Assembly: GCA_002353525.1 (NCBI GenBank)
Contig: DEJV01000064.1
Location: 1-25,570 of the forward strand
DNA: 25,570 nucleotides
Direction: 5' to 3'
Origin: Prevotella sp. UBA2739
GTDB taxonomy: Bacteria > Bacteroidota > Bacteroidia > Bacteroidales > Bacteroidaceae
Shown here one piece after another: positions 7,595-13,782 of the stretch. The notes below the pieces were generated by a model. The model was given only the letters and a program-made list of their open reading frames with translations. It did not search any database and was not told where the DNA came from. The position numbers were made by a program, and so were the translations under genes. Positions within the stretch are counted from its first letter, which is position 1, and each line of letters begins with the position of its first letter.

Positions 7595-8943
7595 ACAGAC
7601 TGCTCATCACGAACATAGGTACTCTCGCAGGCATCGACCAAGGACGGTCGTGCCTGCGAGGTGCTGAAATGGCCCATCTGGAAACCATTCATGATGCCTG
7701 GCTTCTGATAGAAGACGGCAGAATAAAAGAGTGGGGGAAAGCTCCCTATCCTGACCCCGAAGGGGCTGCAATACCAGGTGGTCCTTCTTCTAATGAAATC
7801 TCCTTGGGGGCAGAGACTACGGTCTTTGATGCCAAGGGCGGTACAGTGTTGCCATCGTTCTGCGATTCGCATACCCATATTGTCTATGCAGGTAGTCGTG
7901 AGGGCGAGTTTGTGGATAAGATACAAGGATTGAGCTATGCCGAGATAGCCCGTCGTGGCGGAGGTATCCTCAATTCAGCCGATCGCCTGCACGAGATGAG
8001 TGAAGACGAACTCTACGAACAAGCCATGCATCGGGTGTGGGAAATCATTCGCAAAGGTACCGGAGCCGTTGAGATCAAGAGTGGCTATGGACTGAACACT
8101 GCCGACGAACTGAAGATGCTGCGTGTCATCCGTCGTATCAAGCAGACAGCACCTCTCTGTGTGAAGAGCACATTCCTGGGTGCCCATGCCGTGGGACGGG
8201 CCTATCAGGGTCGGCAGGCCGACTATGTAGACTTGATTGTCAACGAGATGATTCCTGAAGTAGGCCGTCAAGGGCTGGCCGATTTCATTGACGTGTTCTG
8301 CGACGAGGGCTTCTTTACTCCCGAAGAGACTGCGCGCATCCTGGAGGCTGGTGCCACATACGGCATGCGAGGCAAAATCCACGGTCAGGAACTGGCCGAC
8401 TCAGGTGGCGTGGAGGTCGCTGTCAGACACCATGCGCTCAGCGTCGACCATTTGGAAAGCATGACCGACAGGGATGTTGAGATTCTTTTAGAGGCAAGAA
8501 GCAAGAGGCAAGAAGCAAGAGGCAAGAAGCAAGAAGCAAGTGGCGAGGAGCAAGAGACCATTCCCACTGCATTGCCTGGCACGTCTTTCTTTTTGAATAT
8601 GCCCTTTGCGCCAGCCCGTAAAATCATCCATGCCGGATTGCCCTTGGCCATTGCCAGTGATTACAATCCGGGGTCTACGCCTTCAGGCGATATGAAGTTT
8701 GTGGTGTCGCTGGCCTGCATCAAGATGCGGCTCATGCCAGCCGAGGCTATCAATGCGGCTACCATCAACACGGCAGCAGCTATGGGTATCAGCCATGAGT
8801 ATGGCTCGATAGGGAAAGGAAAGGTGGCTAACCTCATCGTTACGGAGCCTATTCCTTCGGTTGATTTTCTGCCGTATGCCTATACATCGCCCATCATCCG
8901 ACAGGTGATTTTGCAAGGTCATCTCATACCGATGACAGATTAA
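7591..8943 (+). CDS. hutI: Imidazolonepropionase with repeat-encoded insertion
   Basis: 450 residues; metal-dependent amidohydrolase that opens imidazolonepropionate to N-formimino-L-glutamate. Visible marks are the metal pair His94/His96 in DSHTHIVYAG, GAVEIKSGYGL, STFLGAHAV, IDVFCDEGFFTPEE, KIHGQELADSGGV, HLESMTD and ASDYNPGSTPSG. It is about 30-40 residues longer than typical HutI (405-420). Two low-conservation insertions explain this: residues 301-321, made by a 9 x 7-bp repeat (Arg/Lys/Glu/Gln-rich), and a Pro/Gly-rich stretch at about residues 52-72. Both lie in likely surface loops and keep the frame, so the enzyme should be intact. The ATG at 7591 overlaps the hutH stop. The stop codon shares TTAA with the convergent gene at 8940. 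Confidence 0.94.
   Translation: MNRLLITNIGTLAGIDQGRSCLRGAEMAHLETIHDAWLLIEDGRIKEWGKAPYPDPEGAAIPGGPSSNEISLGAETTVFDAKGGTVLPSFCDSHTHIVYAGSREGEFVDKIQGLSYAEIARRGGGILNSADRLHEMSEDELYEQAMHRVWEIIRKGTGAVEIKSGYGLNTADELKMLRVIRRIKQTAPLCVKSTFLGAHAVGRAYQGRQADYVDLIVNEMIPEVGRQGLADFIDVFCDEGFFTPEETARILEAGATYGMRGKIHGQELADSGGVEVAVRHHALSVDHLESMTDRDVEILLEARSKRQEARGKKQEASGEEQETIPTALPGTSFFLNMPFAPARKIIHAGLPLAIASDYNPGSTPSGDMKFVVSLACIKMRLMPAEAINAATINTAAAMGISHEYGSIGKGKVANLIVTEPIPSVDFLPYAYTSPIIRQVILQGHLIPMTD
8491..8553 (+). repeat. 7-bp tandem repeat inside hutI (9 units, GARGCAA)
   Basis: Nine consecutive heptads, alternating GAGGCAA and GAAGCAA for six units, then GAAGCAA, GTGGCGA and GGAGCAA, make 63 bp. Since 63 is divisible by 3 the frame is kept, but gain or loss of one unit would shift hutI out of frame. 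It encodes residues 301-321, a charged Arg/Lys/Gln/Glu segment just before the conserved LPGTSFFL strand. Confidence 0.9.
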
Positions 8944-10187
8944 CGGCTCAGTCGGAACGGAATGCTCACGATGAGTTCGGTCAAGTCGGCCTTTGTTCGA
9001 TGGGCATTCACACTGAGACCTACTTTCATGTGATGGAATCTCGGTAGCGTATAAAACACGCCAATGCGCTCGTAATAAGGCTTTTCAATCGTCTTTGCGT
9101 GCGTTCCCATCTGTCGGTACAGATAATATCCGATGGCCATGTCAACGGACAGTTGCCGGTAGTAGGCCTCATGGTGCAGCGAGATGCCTACCGACCATGG
9201 CGAGTGACTGACATGATTGCCGGCAGCAACGTCAAGGTCGCGAACGTGTTGGTAGTATGTTCCGTAATACACATCCAGACCGATGCCCGATGCCCATCGT
9301 CGGGCATAGCGGTACATCAAGGCAGCTTGTGCCGAATAAGATGCATAGAGCTGGAAATGGTCTGTACGGTAATCCGGATCATCAGGATCTGTGTTGAACT
9401 GGGTGAGTTGCCAGTCTTCTAGCAGGGTCTTTCCACCGAAGCCTATCCGGAAGTCGGCATACCAATACTTATTAAAGGGCGGACTGACAAACGGTGCGCC
9501 CTTTTTCACTTGTTTACTGTAAGGTGTATATTTGATGCCCATCATGGGGCCTACATGGTTCTCGCCTTTGTTTGGCCGGTTGAGTGCTCCATTGCTGTGA
9601 TGGCCATACAACACTCCTACGGTGAGAGCCCAGTCATCTACCACTTGCCATGTAGCTGTGAGGCCTCCTCCGAAGTAGATGCTGAAACGCGACCCTATCA
9701 GTTCGTTGTCAATATTGTTGTGAAGGTTGTATTTGTGTGGACCGTAACCGACACCCGCCCTGAGCAGATAGCTTAATTGCCAATGGGTGGTTCGGAAGAG
9801 CGGTCGCTCGAAAGCGCCATAAACACTCACGATGTCGCCCAGATGAGAGTCGTAGTCAACCATCTGGGCTTTGCCCCAGGCTGGGTCGGGCGTTCGTCTC
9901 ATGGTGACTCCGTTGTTGAGGCTCAGTTTGGCTCCAATGCTCAGAGTGGGGTAGTGGTAGTCTTGTGCAAAACCATCGCTGTCGTTGGGCAGGGCACTGA
10001 AGTTGATTTCTGCGCCCAGACTGAAACTCCTCTTCCCTTTCAGCCATTTCCGCTCATATTGGTCCATGGCTATCTGCCAGGCAGGACTCGCCAGCAGGGA
10101 GAATCCCACCCGTCGTAGCGAGTCGCTGGCGGCAGCGTTTGCCTCTATGGCGACAGTCAGCAGAAGTGCTGTGAGCAGCATGTGCAT
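8940..10187 (-). CDS. PagL-like outer-membrane beta-barrel (acyloxyacyl hydrolase family)
   Basis: About 415 residues from ATG 10187 (second ATG at 10181). A signal peptide is clear: MHMLLTALLLTVAIEANAA. The mature protein has many alternating aromatic/polar strands typical of an outer-membrane barrel. Near the middle, GHHSNGALNRPNKGENHVGP resembles the PagL (lipid A 3-O-deacylase) active-site motif His-x-Ser-Asn followed by an acidic residue about 11 positions later. PagL itself is about 150-175 residues, so this is a longer Bacteroidetes-type relative. If active it would remove an acyl chain from lipid A at the outer membrane; that is inference. It begins 11 bp after the MGMT-like gene and is probably last in its operon. 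Its stop codon overlaps the convergent hutI stop. Confidence 0.6.
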   Translation of the reverse strand: MHMLLTALLLTVAIEANAAASDSLRRVGFSLLASPAWQIAMDQYERKWLKGKRSFSLGAEINFSALPNDSDGFAQDYHYPTLSIGAKLSLNNGVTMRRTPDPAWGKAQMVDYDSHLGDIVSVYGAFERPLFRTTHWQLSYLLRAGVGYGPHKYNLHNNIDNELIGSRFSIYFGGGLTATWQVVDDWALTVGVLYGHHSNGALNRPNKGENHVGPMMGIKYTPYSKQVKKGAPFVSPPFNKYWYADFRIGFGGKTLLEDWQLTQFNTDPDDPDYRTDHFQLYASYSAQAALMYRYARRWASGIGLDVYYGTYYQHVRDLDVAAGNHVSHSPWSVGISLHHEAYYRQLSVDMAIGYYLYRQMGTHAKTIEKPYYERIGVFYTLPRFHHMKVGLSVNAHRTKADLTELIVSIPFRLSR

Positions 10188-10191
10188 TGGC

Positions 10192-10212
10192 TTGGTGTTT
10201 AGTGTTCGGTGT
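10192..10212 (-). repeat. Short 7-bp repeat (3 units, ACACYRA on minus strand)
   Basis: On the minus strand ACACCGA, ACACTAA and ACACCAA follow one another. They cover the end of the MGMT-like gene (including its stop) and the 11-bp gap ahead of the outer-membrane gene. Only three units, so weaker than the other two heptad arrays in the window. Confidence 0.5.
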
Positions 10213-10540
10213 CGGGTTCCCACAGATGTCGAAGCATGTCAACATGTCCGTTTGCTTTGAATGCAACCCCTTCTCGTTGCAGCAGTTCCCGCTGGGCACT
10301 CCAGCCAGGAGCCGTCCGGCCTGCAATGTTCACCACCCGATGGCAGGGCAGGGCGCATGCCTCTGGCGAGTAGCGCAACGTGCGGCCAACCATTCGCGCA
10401 TGACTGGGCCATCCTGCCCATGCTGCAATGATGCCGTAGGTGGTTACCCGCCCGCGTGGTATCTGCGCCACAATGTTCAGCACGTCTTCTTGAAACGTGC
10501 GTGCCTGTGCGGGTGTCATCTTGTCGGGATAGTCTTTCAT
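10199..10540 (-). CDS. MGMT-family methyltransferase domain protein
   Basis: 113 residues, a stand-alone C-terminal DNA-binding/catalytic domain of the methylated-DNA-protein-cysteine methyltransferase family (PF01035). It shows VAQIPRGRVTTYGIIAAWAG (wing/helix with the arginine finger region), ARMVGRTLR and the alkyl-acceptor motif PCHRVV. The Cys is retained, unlike alkyltransferase-like ATL proteins where it is replaced by Trp. It probably repairs or senses O6-alkylguanine, but the lack of an N-terminal domain means the exact role is uncertain. It lies in a minus-strand gene run between the SemiSWEET gene (36-bp gap) and the outer-membrane gene (11-bp gap). Residue 8 is an alternative Met start. 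Confidence 0.85.
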   Translation of the reverse strand: MKDYPDKMTPAQARTFQEDVLNIVAQIPRGRVTTYGIIAAWAGWPSHARMVGRTLRYSPEACALPCHRVVNIAGRTAPGWSAQRELLQREGVAFKANGHVDMLRHLWEPDTEH

Positions 10541-10576
10541 CGCTGTAACGTCTGACGGACGATTGCTTGCTCGTCT

Positions 10577-10867
10577 TTATATCTTCTTCTTGAAATAGTC
10601 GTTATACATCTTGATGCCGAAGACTATGCCACTGCACACTGTGGTAATCAGGTTGGTGATAAACAGCGACCAGATAATCTCGGGTTTGTGTAGCAGTCCT
10701 TGCAGCATAAAGCAAAATCCGCCGATGCCCATCATCAAAAAGGTGGGCAGGGCTATGCTGTCGGTATTGCGCGTCTTGATGGTACGAATGGCCTGTGGCA
10801 AATACCCCAGGACCATAGCTACGCTAGCTATGATACCGCAAATCTCGTAAAATGTTCCTTGTTCCAT
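10577..10867 (-). CDS. SemiSWEET-type sugar transporter (PQ-loop)
   Basis: 96 residues with three predicted membrane segments (about residues 8-26, 42-60 and 66-86). The first ends in GYLPQAIRTIKTRNTDSIALP, the proline-glutamine turn typical of PQ-loop/SemiSWEET proteins; such proteins dimerise in the inner membrane to pass sugars such as glucose or sucrose by facilitated diffusion. Length matches the family (85-100). The substrate cannot be told from sequence. It sits between the pRiA4b ORF-3-like gene (38 bp upstream) and the MGMT-like gene on the same strand. Confidence 0.85.
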   Translation of the reverse strand: MEQGTFYEICGIIASVAMVLGYLPQAIRTIKTRNTDSIALPTFLMMGIGGFCFMLQGLLHKPEIIWSLFITNLITTVCSGIVFGIKMYNDYFKKKI

Positions 10868-10905
10868 CGTTCGTTCGTGTTTTTAGCTATTGTTGTTGAA
10901 AGCGC

Positions 10906-11841
10906 TCAAGAACGCTCGTCAATCTCTTCTTCAATGTAACTCCAGTAGTTGCTGACGATAGAGCGTGCCATGCCCAGGTCAAACACATAGGGACTGAAGT
11001 TTTTGTCCATGCCGACCTGTGCCAGCCTTGCTTTATCATTTTGCCTCTTGCGTGGCTTCCGGCTGGTCTCTATCAGGTCGGTATAACCCCATACACCTCC
11101 GCTGCCTTCGGGCGGGCATGCACCTCTGCCTCTGACCAATTCCACCTTGAAGTGATTCTTGGGAGTATATTCCCTGATTTCTTTCAGCCAGACGTCGTGT
11201 ATCCACATATTGTCGAAGTCGTACTCAAACTTCATCCGGTCGCCTTTTTCTTTCAGCAGGTTGCCCACGGCAATCTTGTTGGTGTCGAACATCGCGGGCC
11301 GCTTGCCCAGTGTGGGAATCCTTTGTGCTTTCCGCAGGTCGTTGGTGTTTTTGAAGAGCGTATCGCCTTGTCGGAATTGGTGCGGGTGCACATTCTGCCA
11401 CCCCATGGCCTTCATCAGAATCAGCGCGAGTAGTTCGAGCGAGAGGTTGGAGGGTACGAACAGCTCGCGCCAAATCAGCACGGGAGCATTGTTCAGCCGT
11501 ATACGGATGTAGAGCTCCGAGCACTCCTTGCCCAGCAGCAGTCCGCTGGGCATGGTACTGAAGTTGTCGTTCTCAAACTCTTGCAGTCGATGATGAAGGT
11601 ATGCGGCATACGAACCTTTCTCTATGGCAAGGTCATCCAGCGTCAGACAGTCCAAGTCGGCGACATACTGAGGTAGTTCGAAAAACTTCTCGGGGTCATA
11701 GCCTTCTTTCAGCATGAGCAGGATGAGATCCTCTACCCCGTTCATTTCTTGTTCGTCCAGCACCTCTTTCAGCATGTCGGGCAAAAACTTCCTGTGATAC
11801 AGAAACTCTATTTCCGTATTGTTTTTCCTCCTCCTTCCCAT
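10906..11841 (-). CDS. pRiA4b ORF-3-like domain protein
   Basis: 311 residues. The middle and C-terminal part match the plasmid pRiA4b ORF-3 family: LYIRIRLNNAPVLIWRELFVPSNLSLELLALILMKAMGW, then HPHQFRQGDTLF, FEYDFDNMWIHDVWLKEI and a VRGRGACPPEGSGGVWGY segment. The N-terminal 100 residues are charged, begin MGRRRKNN and are not recognised. The family is widespread in bacteria and sometimes travels with mobile elements, but its function is not known; there is no transposase adjacent in this operon. It follows the flavin reductase-like gene by 19 bp, which suggests cotranscription. Confidence 0.82.
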   Translation of the reverse strand: MGRRRKNNTEIEFLYHRKFLPDMLKEVLDEQEMNGVEDLILLMLKEGYDPEKFFELPQYVADLDCLTLDDLAIEKGSYAAYLHHRLQEFENDNFSTMPSGLLLGKECSELYIRIRLNNAPVLIWRELFVPSNLSLELLALILMKAMGWQNVHPHQFRQGDTLFKNTNDLRKAQRIPTLGKRPAMFDTNKIAVGNLLKEKGDRMKFEYDFDNMWIHDVWLKEIREYTPKNHFKVELVRGRGACPPEGSGGVWGYTDLIETSRKPRKRQNDKARLAQVGMDKNFSPYVFDLGMARSIVSNYWSYIEEEIDERS

Positions 11842-11860
11842 TGTCCCCCTTTTTAGCGTG

Positions 11861-12424
11861 TCACTTTAGCTTCTTTCCGTCGGCAAAGGCTTTTCCTACC
11901 ACCTTGCCCAGTTCGATGTAGTGATGATGCACGGGGTCGTAGGTGATGATGTTCATGGCCGCCACGTCGGGTTGTCCGTCATCGGCGAGGTATTTCTCAT
12001 CGCACACTACGTTCACCACCTCAGCCACCAGATAGTAGCCCGTTTCCGACTCGTCAATCTTTTGCTTCACGCGGCACTCCATCGTGAGGGGCAGTTCCTT
12101 GAACAACGGTGCATTCACGTTGGGGGCTTTCTCGATGGTCCATCCCGTACGCTCCATCTTGTCGGGAGTGTTTCGGCCACTGACCAGACCTACATAGTCG
12201 GCAGCCACCAGCGTCTCGGTGGTAGCAAAAGCCACGGTCAGCTCACCGTTGAGAGCCAAGTTGTCGGTTGTCTGGTGTTTGCTCAGCGATATGATAATCT
12301 CATGCATGTCCCAGGTGCCTCCCCAGGCTGCATTCATGGCGTTGGCTTTACCTTCGTTGTTGTATGTACCGATAATCAGTACGGGTTGTGGAAGCATCCA
12401 CGGTTTCGATCCGAAATTTTTCAT
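11861..12424 (-). CDS. Flavin reductase-like (FMN-binding split barrel) protein
   Basis: 187 residues from ATG 12424. The N-terminus PWMLPQPVLIIGTYNNEGKANAMNAAWGG is characteristic of the flavin reductase-like/DIM6-NTAB family, which binds FMN and reduces it or acts as a flavoprotein; no partner oxygenase is present. The family's central part appears as SLSKHQTTDNLALNGELTVAFAT and ADYVGLVSGRNTPDKMERTGW. The reading frame is open 39 codons further upstream, but that segment runs through the promoter and terminator, so ATG 12424 is preferred. First gene of a probable minus-strand operon with the pRiA4b-like, SemiSWEET, MGMT and outer-membrane genes. The substrate is unknown. Confidence 0.87.
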   Translation of the reverse strand: MKNFGSKPWMLPQPVLIIGTYNNEGKANAMNAAWGGTWDMHEIIISLSKHQTTDNLALNGELTVAFATTETLVAADYVGLVSGRNTPDKMERTGWTIEKAPNVNAPLFKELPLTMECRVKQKIDESETGYYLVAEVVNVVCDEKYLADDGQPDVAAMNIITYDPVHHHYIELGKVVGKAFADGKKLK

Positions 12425-12455
12425 GTTCTTTATGGTTTTTATGTGATTTATGTCG

Positions 12456-12486
12456 CAAAGATACAAAAAAATAAGGAACGGACAAG
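12456..12486 (-). promoter_or_regulatory. Promoter of the flavin-reductase operon
   Basis: On the minus strand the -7 box TATCTTTG (12463-12456) matches TAnnTTTG. A -33-like CTTG (12486-12483, one mismatch to TTTG) lies 19 nt upstream. The -33 box falls in the loop of the preceding terminator. The leader before ATG 12424 would be about 25 nt. Confidence 0.65.
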
Positions 12487-12497
12487 AAATCCGCTCC
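12465..12497 (-). terminator. Rho-independent terminator of the Y1 transposase-like gene
   Basis: Read on the minus strand, GGAGCGGA (12497-12490), a 7-nt loop and TCCGTTCC (12482-12475) form an 8-bp stem with one G-U pair. It is followed by TTA and seven T (12471-12465). It lies 80 bp after the stop of the transposase-like gene and overlaps the next promoter. Confidence 0.7.
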
Positions 12498-12576
12498 CTA
12501 AATATCAAGTACAATAATCCTGACACTATTTGATCACCCAATGGCTTTTACCCTCAAGTGATGAACGAGGAACAAA

Positions 12577-13695
12577 CTATTGGCATATCTGCCTCGCCAT
12601 CTCGTTGAGCGACAAACACTGTGAGCGTATGATACTGATACGTTCGTTATGGTGCTGCCATGGAGCAAGAATGAGCAGTTGTCCACGTGAACAAGCCTCC
12701 ATGCGCTTTCCGCCCGGTTTGGCCAAGTCGGTGAATCCATTTTCCTGAAGCAACACTACAGGCAATCCCTCGTCGAAAGCAGCTCTCATCACCGCTTTCT
12801 CGCCAGGCGATATAGAGGGCGATACCAAAACCGCTCCGCTACGTGCTGCTGCCAGCATCCTCGACTTATAGGCCTCTATATCAGCAGCATTCATGCTGCG
12901 TGAGCACTGTACCTGCAGTCTGACAGGTCGCTGCACGAGGAAAAGGTTACCAATGGCAGAGAATGTCATACCGGCAATGCCAACATTGCGCTGCACGCGA
13001 AACAAGTCGGGATGCTCACGCTTCATGAGCAGCCGTCGTGGATTGTCGTTGAGGTAGCGTTTCCATGTCTCCAGCTGCCCAGCCCTCATGAGTACTTTGT
13101 CGTTGTAGTTTGGTTCGAAAAGCAATCCATGCTTGCGTTCCTCAGTTCGCGGTTTCCTTTGTTGCCATCCTGTTTGTTGCCGTGTTTGTTGCTGTCCTGT
13201 TTGTTGCCGTGTTTGTTGTTGTCCAGTTTGTTGCCATCCTGTTTGTTGCAGTCCTGTTTGTTGCTGTAGTACAGCAACAGACGGCATGCCCAGCAGCCGG
13301 CGGTACTCCTTGTTGCAGCCCTGCTTAAAGCCCAGGATGACTTTCCCCAGCGGCTTCTCCATCTGCTGGCGCACAAATAGAATGCCATGCAGATGGTCGG
13401 GCATCATCTGTAGTTGTACGACCTCTATCTCTGGGTGGAGTTCTGCAATGTGGTACCAATTGTTGCGCACTGCCATGCCCAGCTCACTCAGTTCGCAACG
13501 AGGCTCGTCAGGAGAGCCTGGCAGTCCATCGCTGCGGCCTACCACGCGACCGAAGAGTTGCCGCCGTCCTTCGGTGACCAAGGTGATCATATACATCTGG
13601 CGTCCGCAGTAGTCATGATCAAGCAACCGCCGTTTCATAGAAGGTTGTTTCTCGCCCGCAAACGCTTTCTGGCTCATATAAGTTTCCTTCTTCAT
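12577..13695 (-). CDS. Y1 (REP-associated type) transposase-like protein with extra C-terminal domain
   Basis: 372 residues. The N-terminal 140 residues are an IS200/REP-type Y1 transposase domain: ITLVTEGRRQLFG, a WYHIAELHPEIEVVQLQMMPDHLHGIL stretch whose His-Leu-His is the metal-binding HUH pair, and VILGFKQGCNKEYRRL with a candidate catalytic Tyr. Residues about 143-180 are a Gln/Thr-rich tandem repeat. Residues about 190-240 continue the transposase-like fold (LMRAGQLETWKRYLNDNPRR). The final 120 residues hold a separate domain, with GAVLVSPSISPGEKAVMRAA, VVLLQENGF and GQLLILAPW, whose pattern recalls the DprA/SLOG Rossmann fold (inference). No terminal palindromes or REP array are visible around it, so it looks like a resident RAYT-type gene. 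The start could also be Met7 or Met20. Confidence 0.7.
   Translation of the reverse strand: MKKETYMSQKAFAGEKQPSMKRRLLDHDYCGRQMYMITLVTEGRRQLFGRVVGRSDGLPGSPDEPRCELSELGMAVRNNWYHIAELHPEIEVVQLQMMPDHLHGILFVRQQMEKPLGKVILGFKQGCNKEYRRLLGMPSVAVLQQQTGLQQTGWQQTGQQQTRQQTGQQQTRQQTGWQQRKPRTEERKHGLLFEPNYNDKVLMRAGQLETWKRYLNDNPRRLLMKREHPDLFRVQRNVGIAGMTFSAIGNLFLVQRPVRLQVQCSRSMNAADIEAYKSRMLAAARSGAVLVSPSISPGEKAVMRAAFDEGLPVVLLQENGFTDLAKPGGKRMEACSRGQLLILAPWQHHNERISIIRSQCLSLNEMARQICQ
13157..13268 (-). repeat. 12/15-bp in-frame repeat encoding a Gln-rich tract
   Basis: Eight units of 12 or 15 bp, each beginning TTTGTTG on the plus strand, run in tandem inside the Y1 transposase-like gene. Unit lengths are multiples of 3, so the frame is kept whatever the copy number. 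On the coding strand they give QQTG, QQTR and QQTGW or QQTGQ blocks, about residues 143-180, between the HUH domain and the rest of the protein. Confidence 0.8.
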
Positions 13696-13715
13696 GGTAC
13701 ATCTTAAAATTAAAG

Positions 13716-13747
13716 AAGACGACCACCATCAGTGTGGTGGTCGTCTT
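13716..13747 (-). terminator. Terminator closing the GH28-SusC-SusD operon
   Basis: A 13-bp stem, AAGACGACCACCA (13716-13728) pairing with TGGTGGTCGTCTT (13735-13747), has a 6-nt loop. T-rich DNA lies on both sides, so it could act in either direction. It sits 35 bp after the SusD stop on the minus strand and separates that operon from the transposase-like gene. Confidence 0.85.
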
Positions 13748-13782
13748 TCTTATTATATTGCCGTAAAGGCTTGTTCGTCGGA

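Noticed and set aside
10906..11841. Mobile element suggested by the pRiA4b ORF-3-like gene
   Set aside because: There are no terminal inverted repeats, no target duplication and no adjacent transposase; it sits tightly in an operon.
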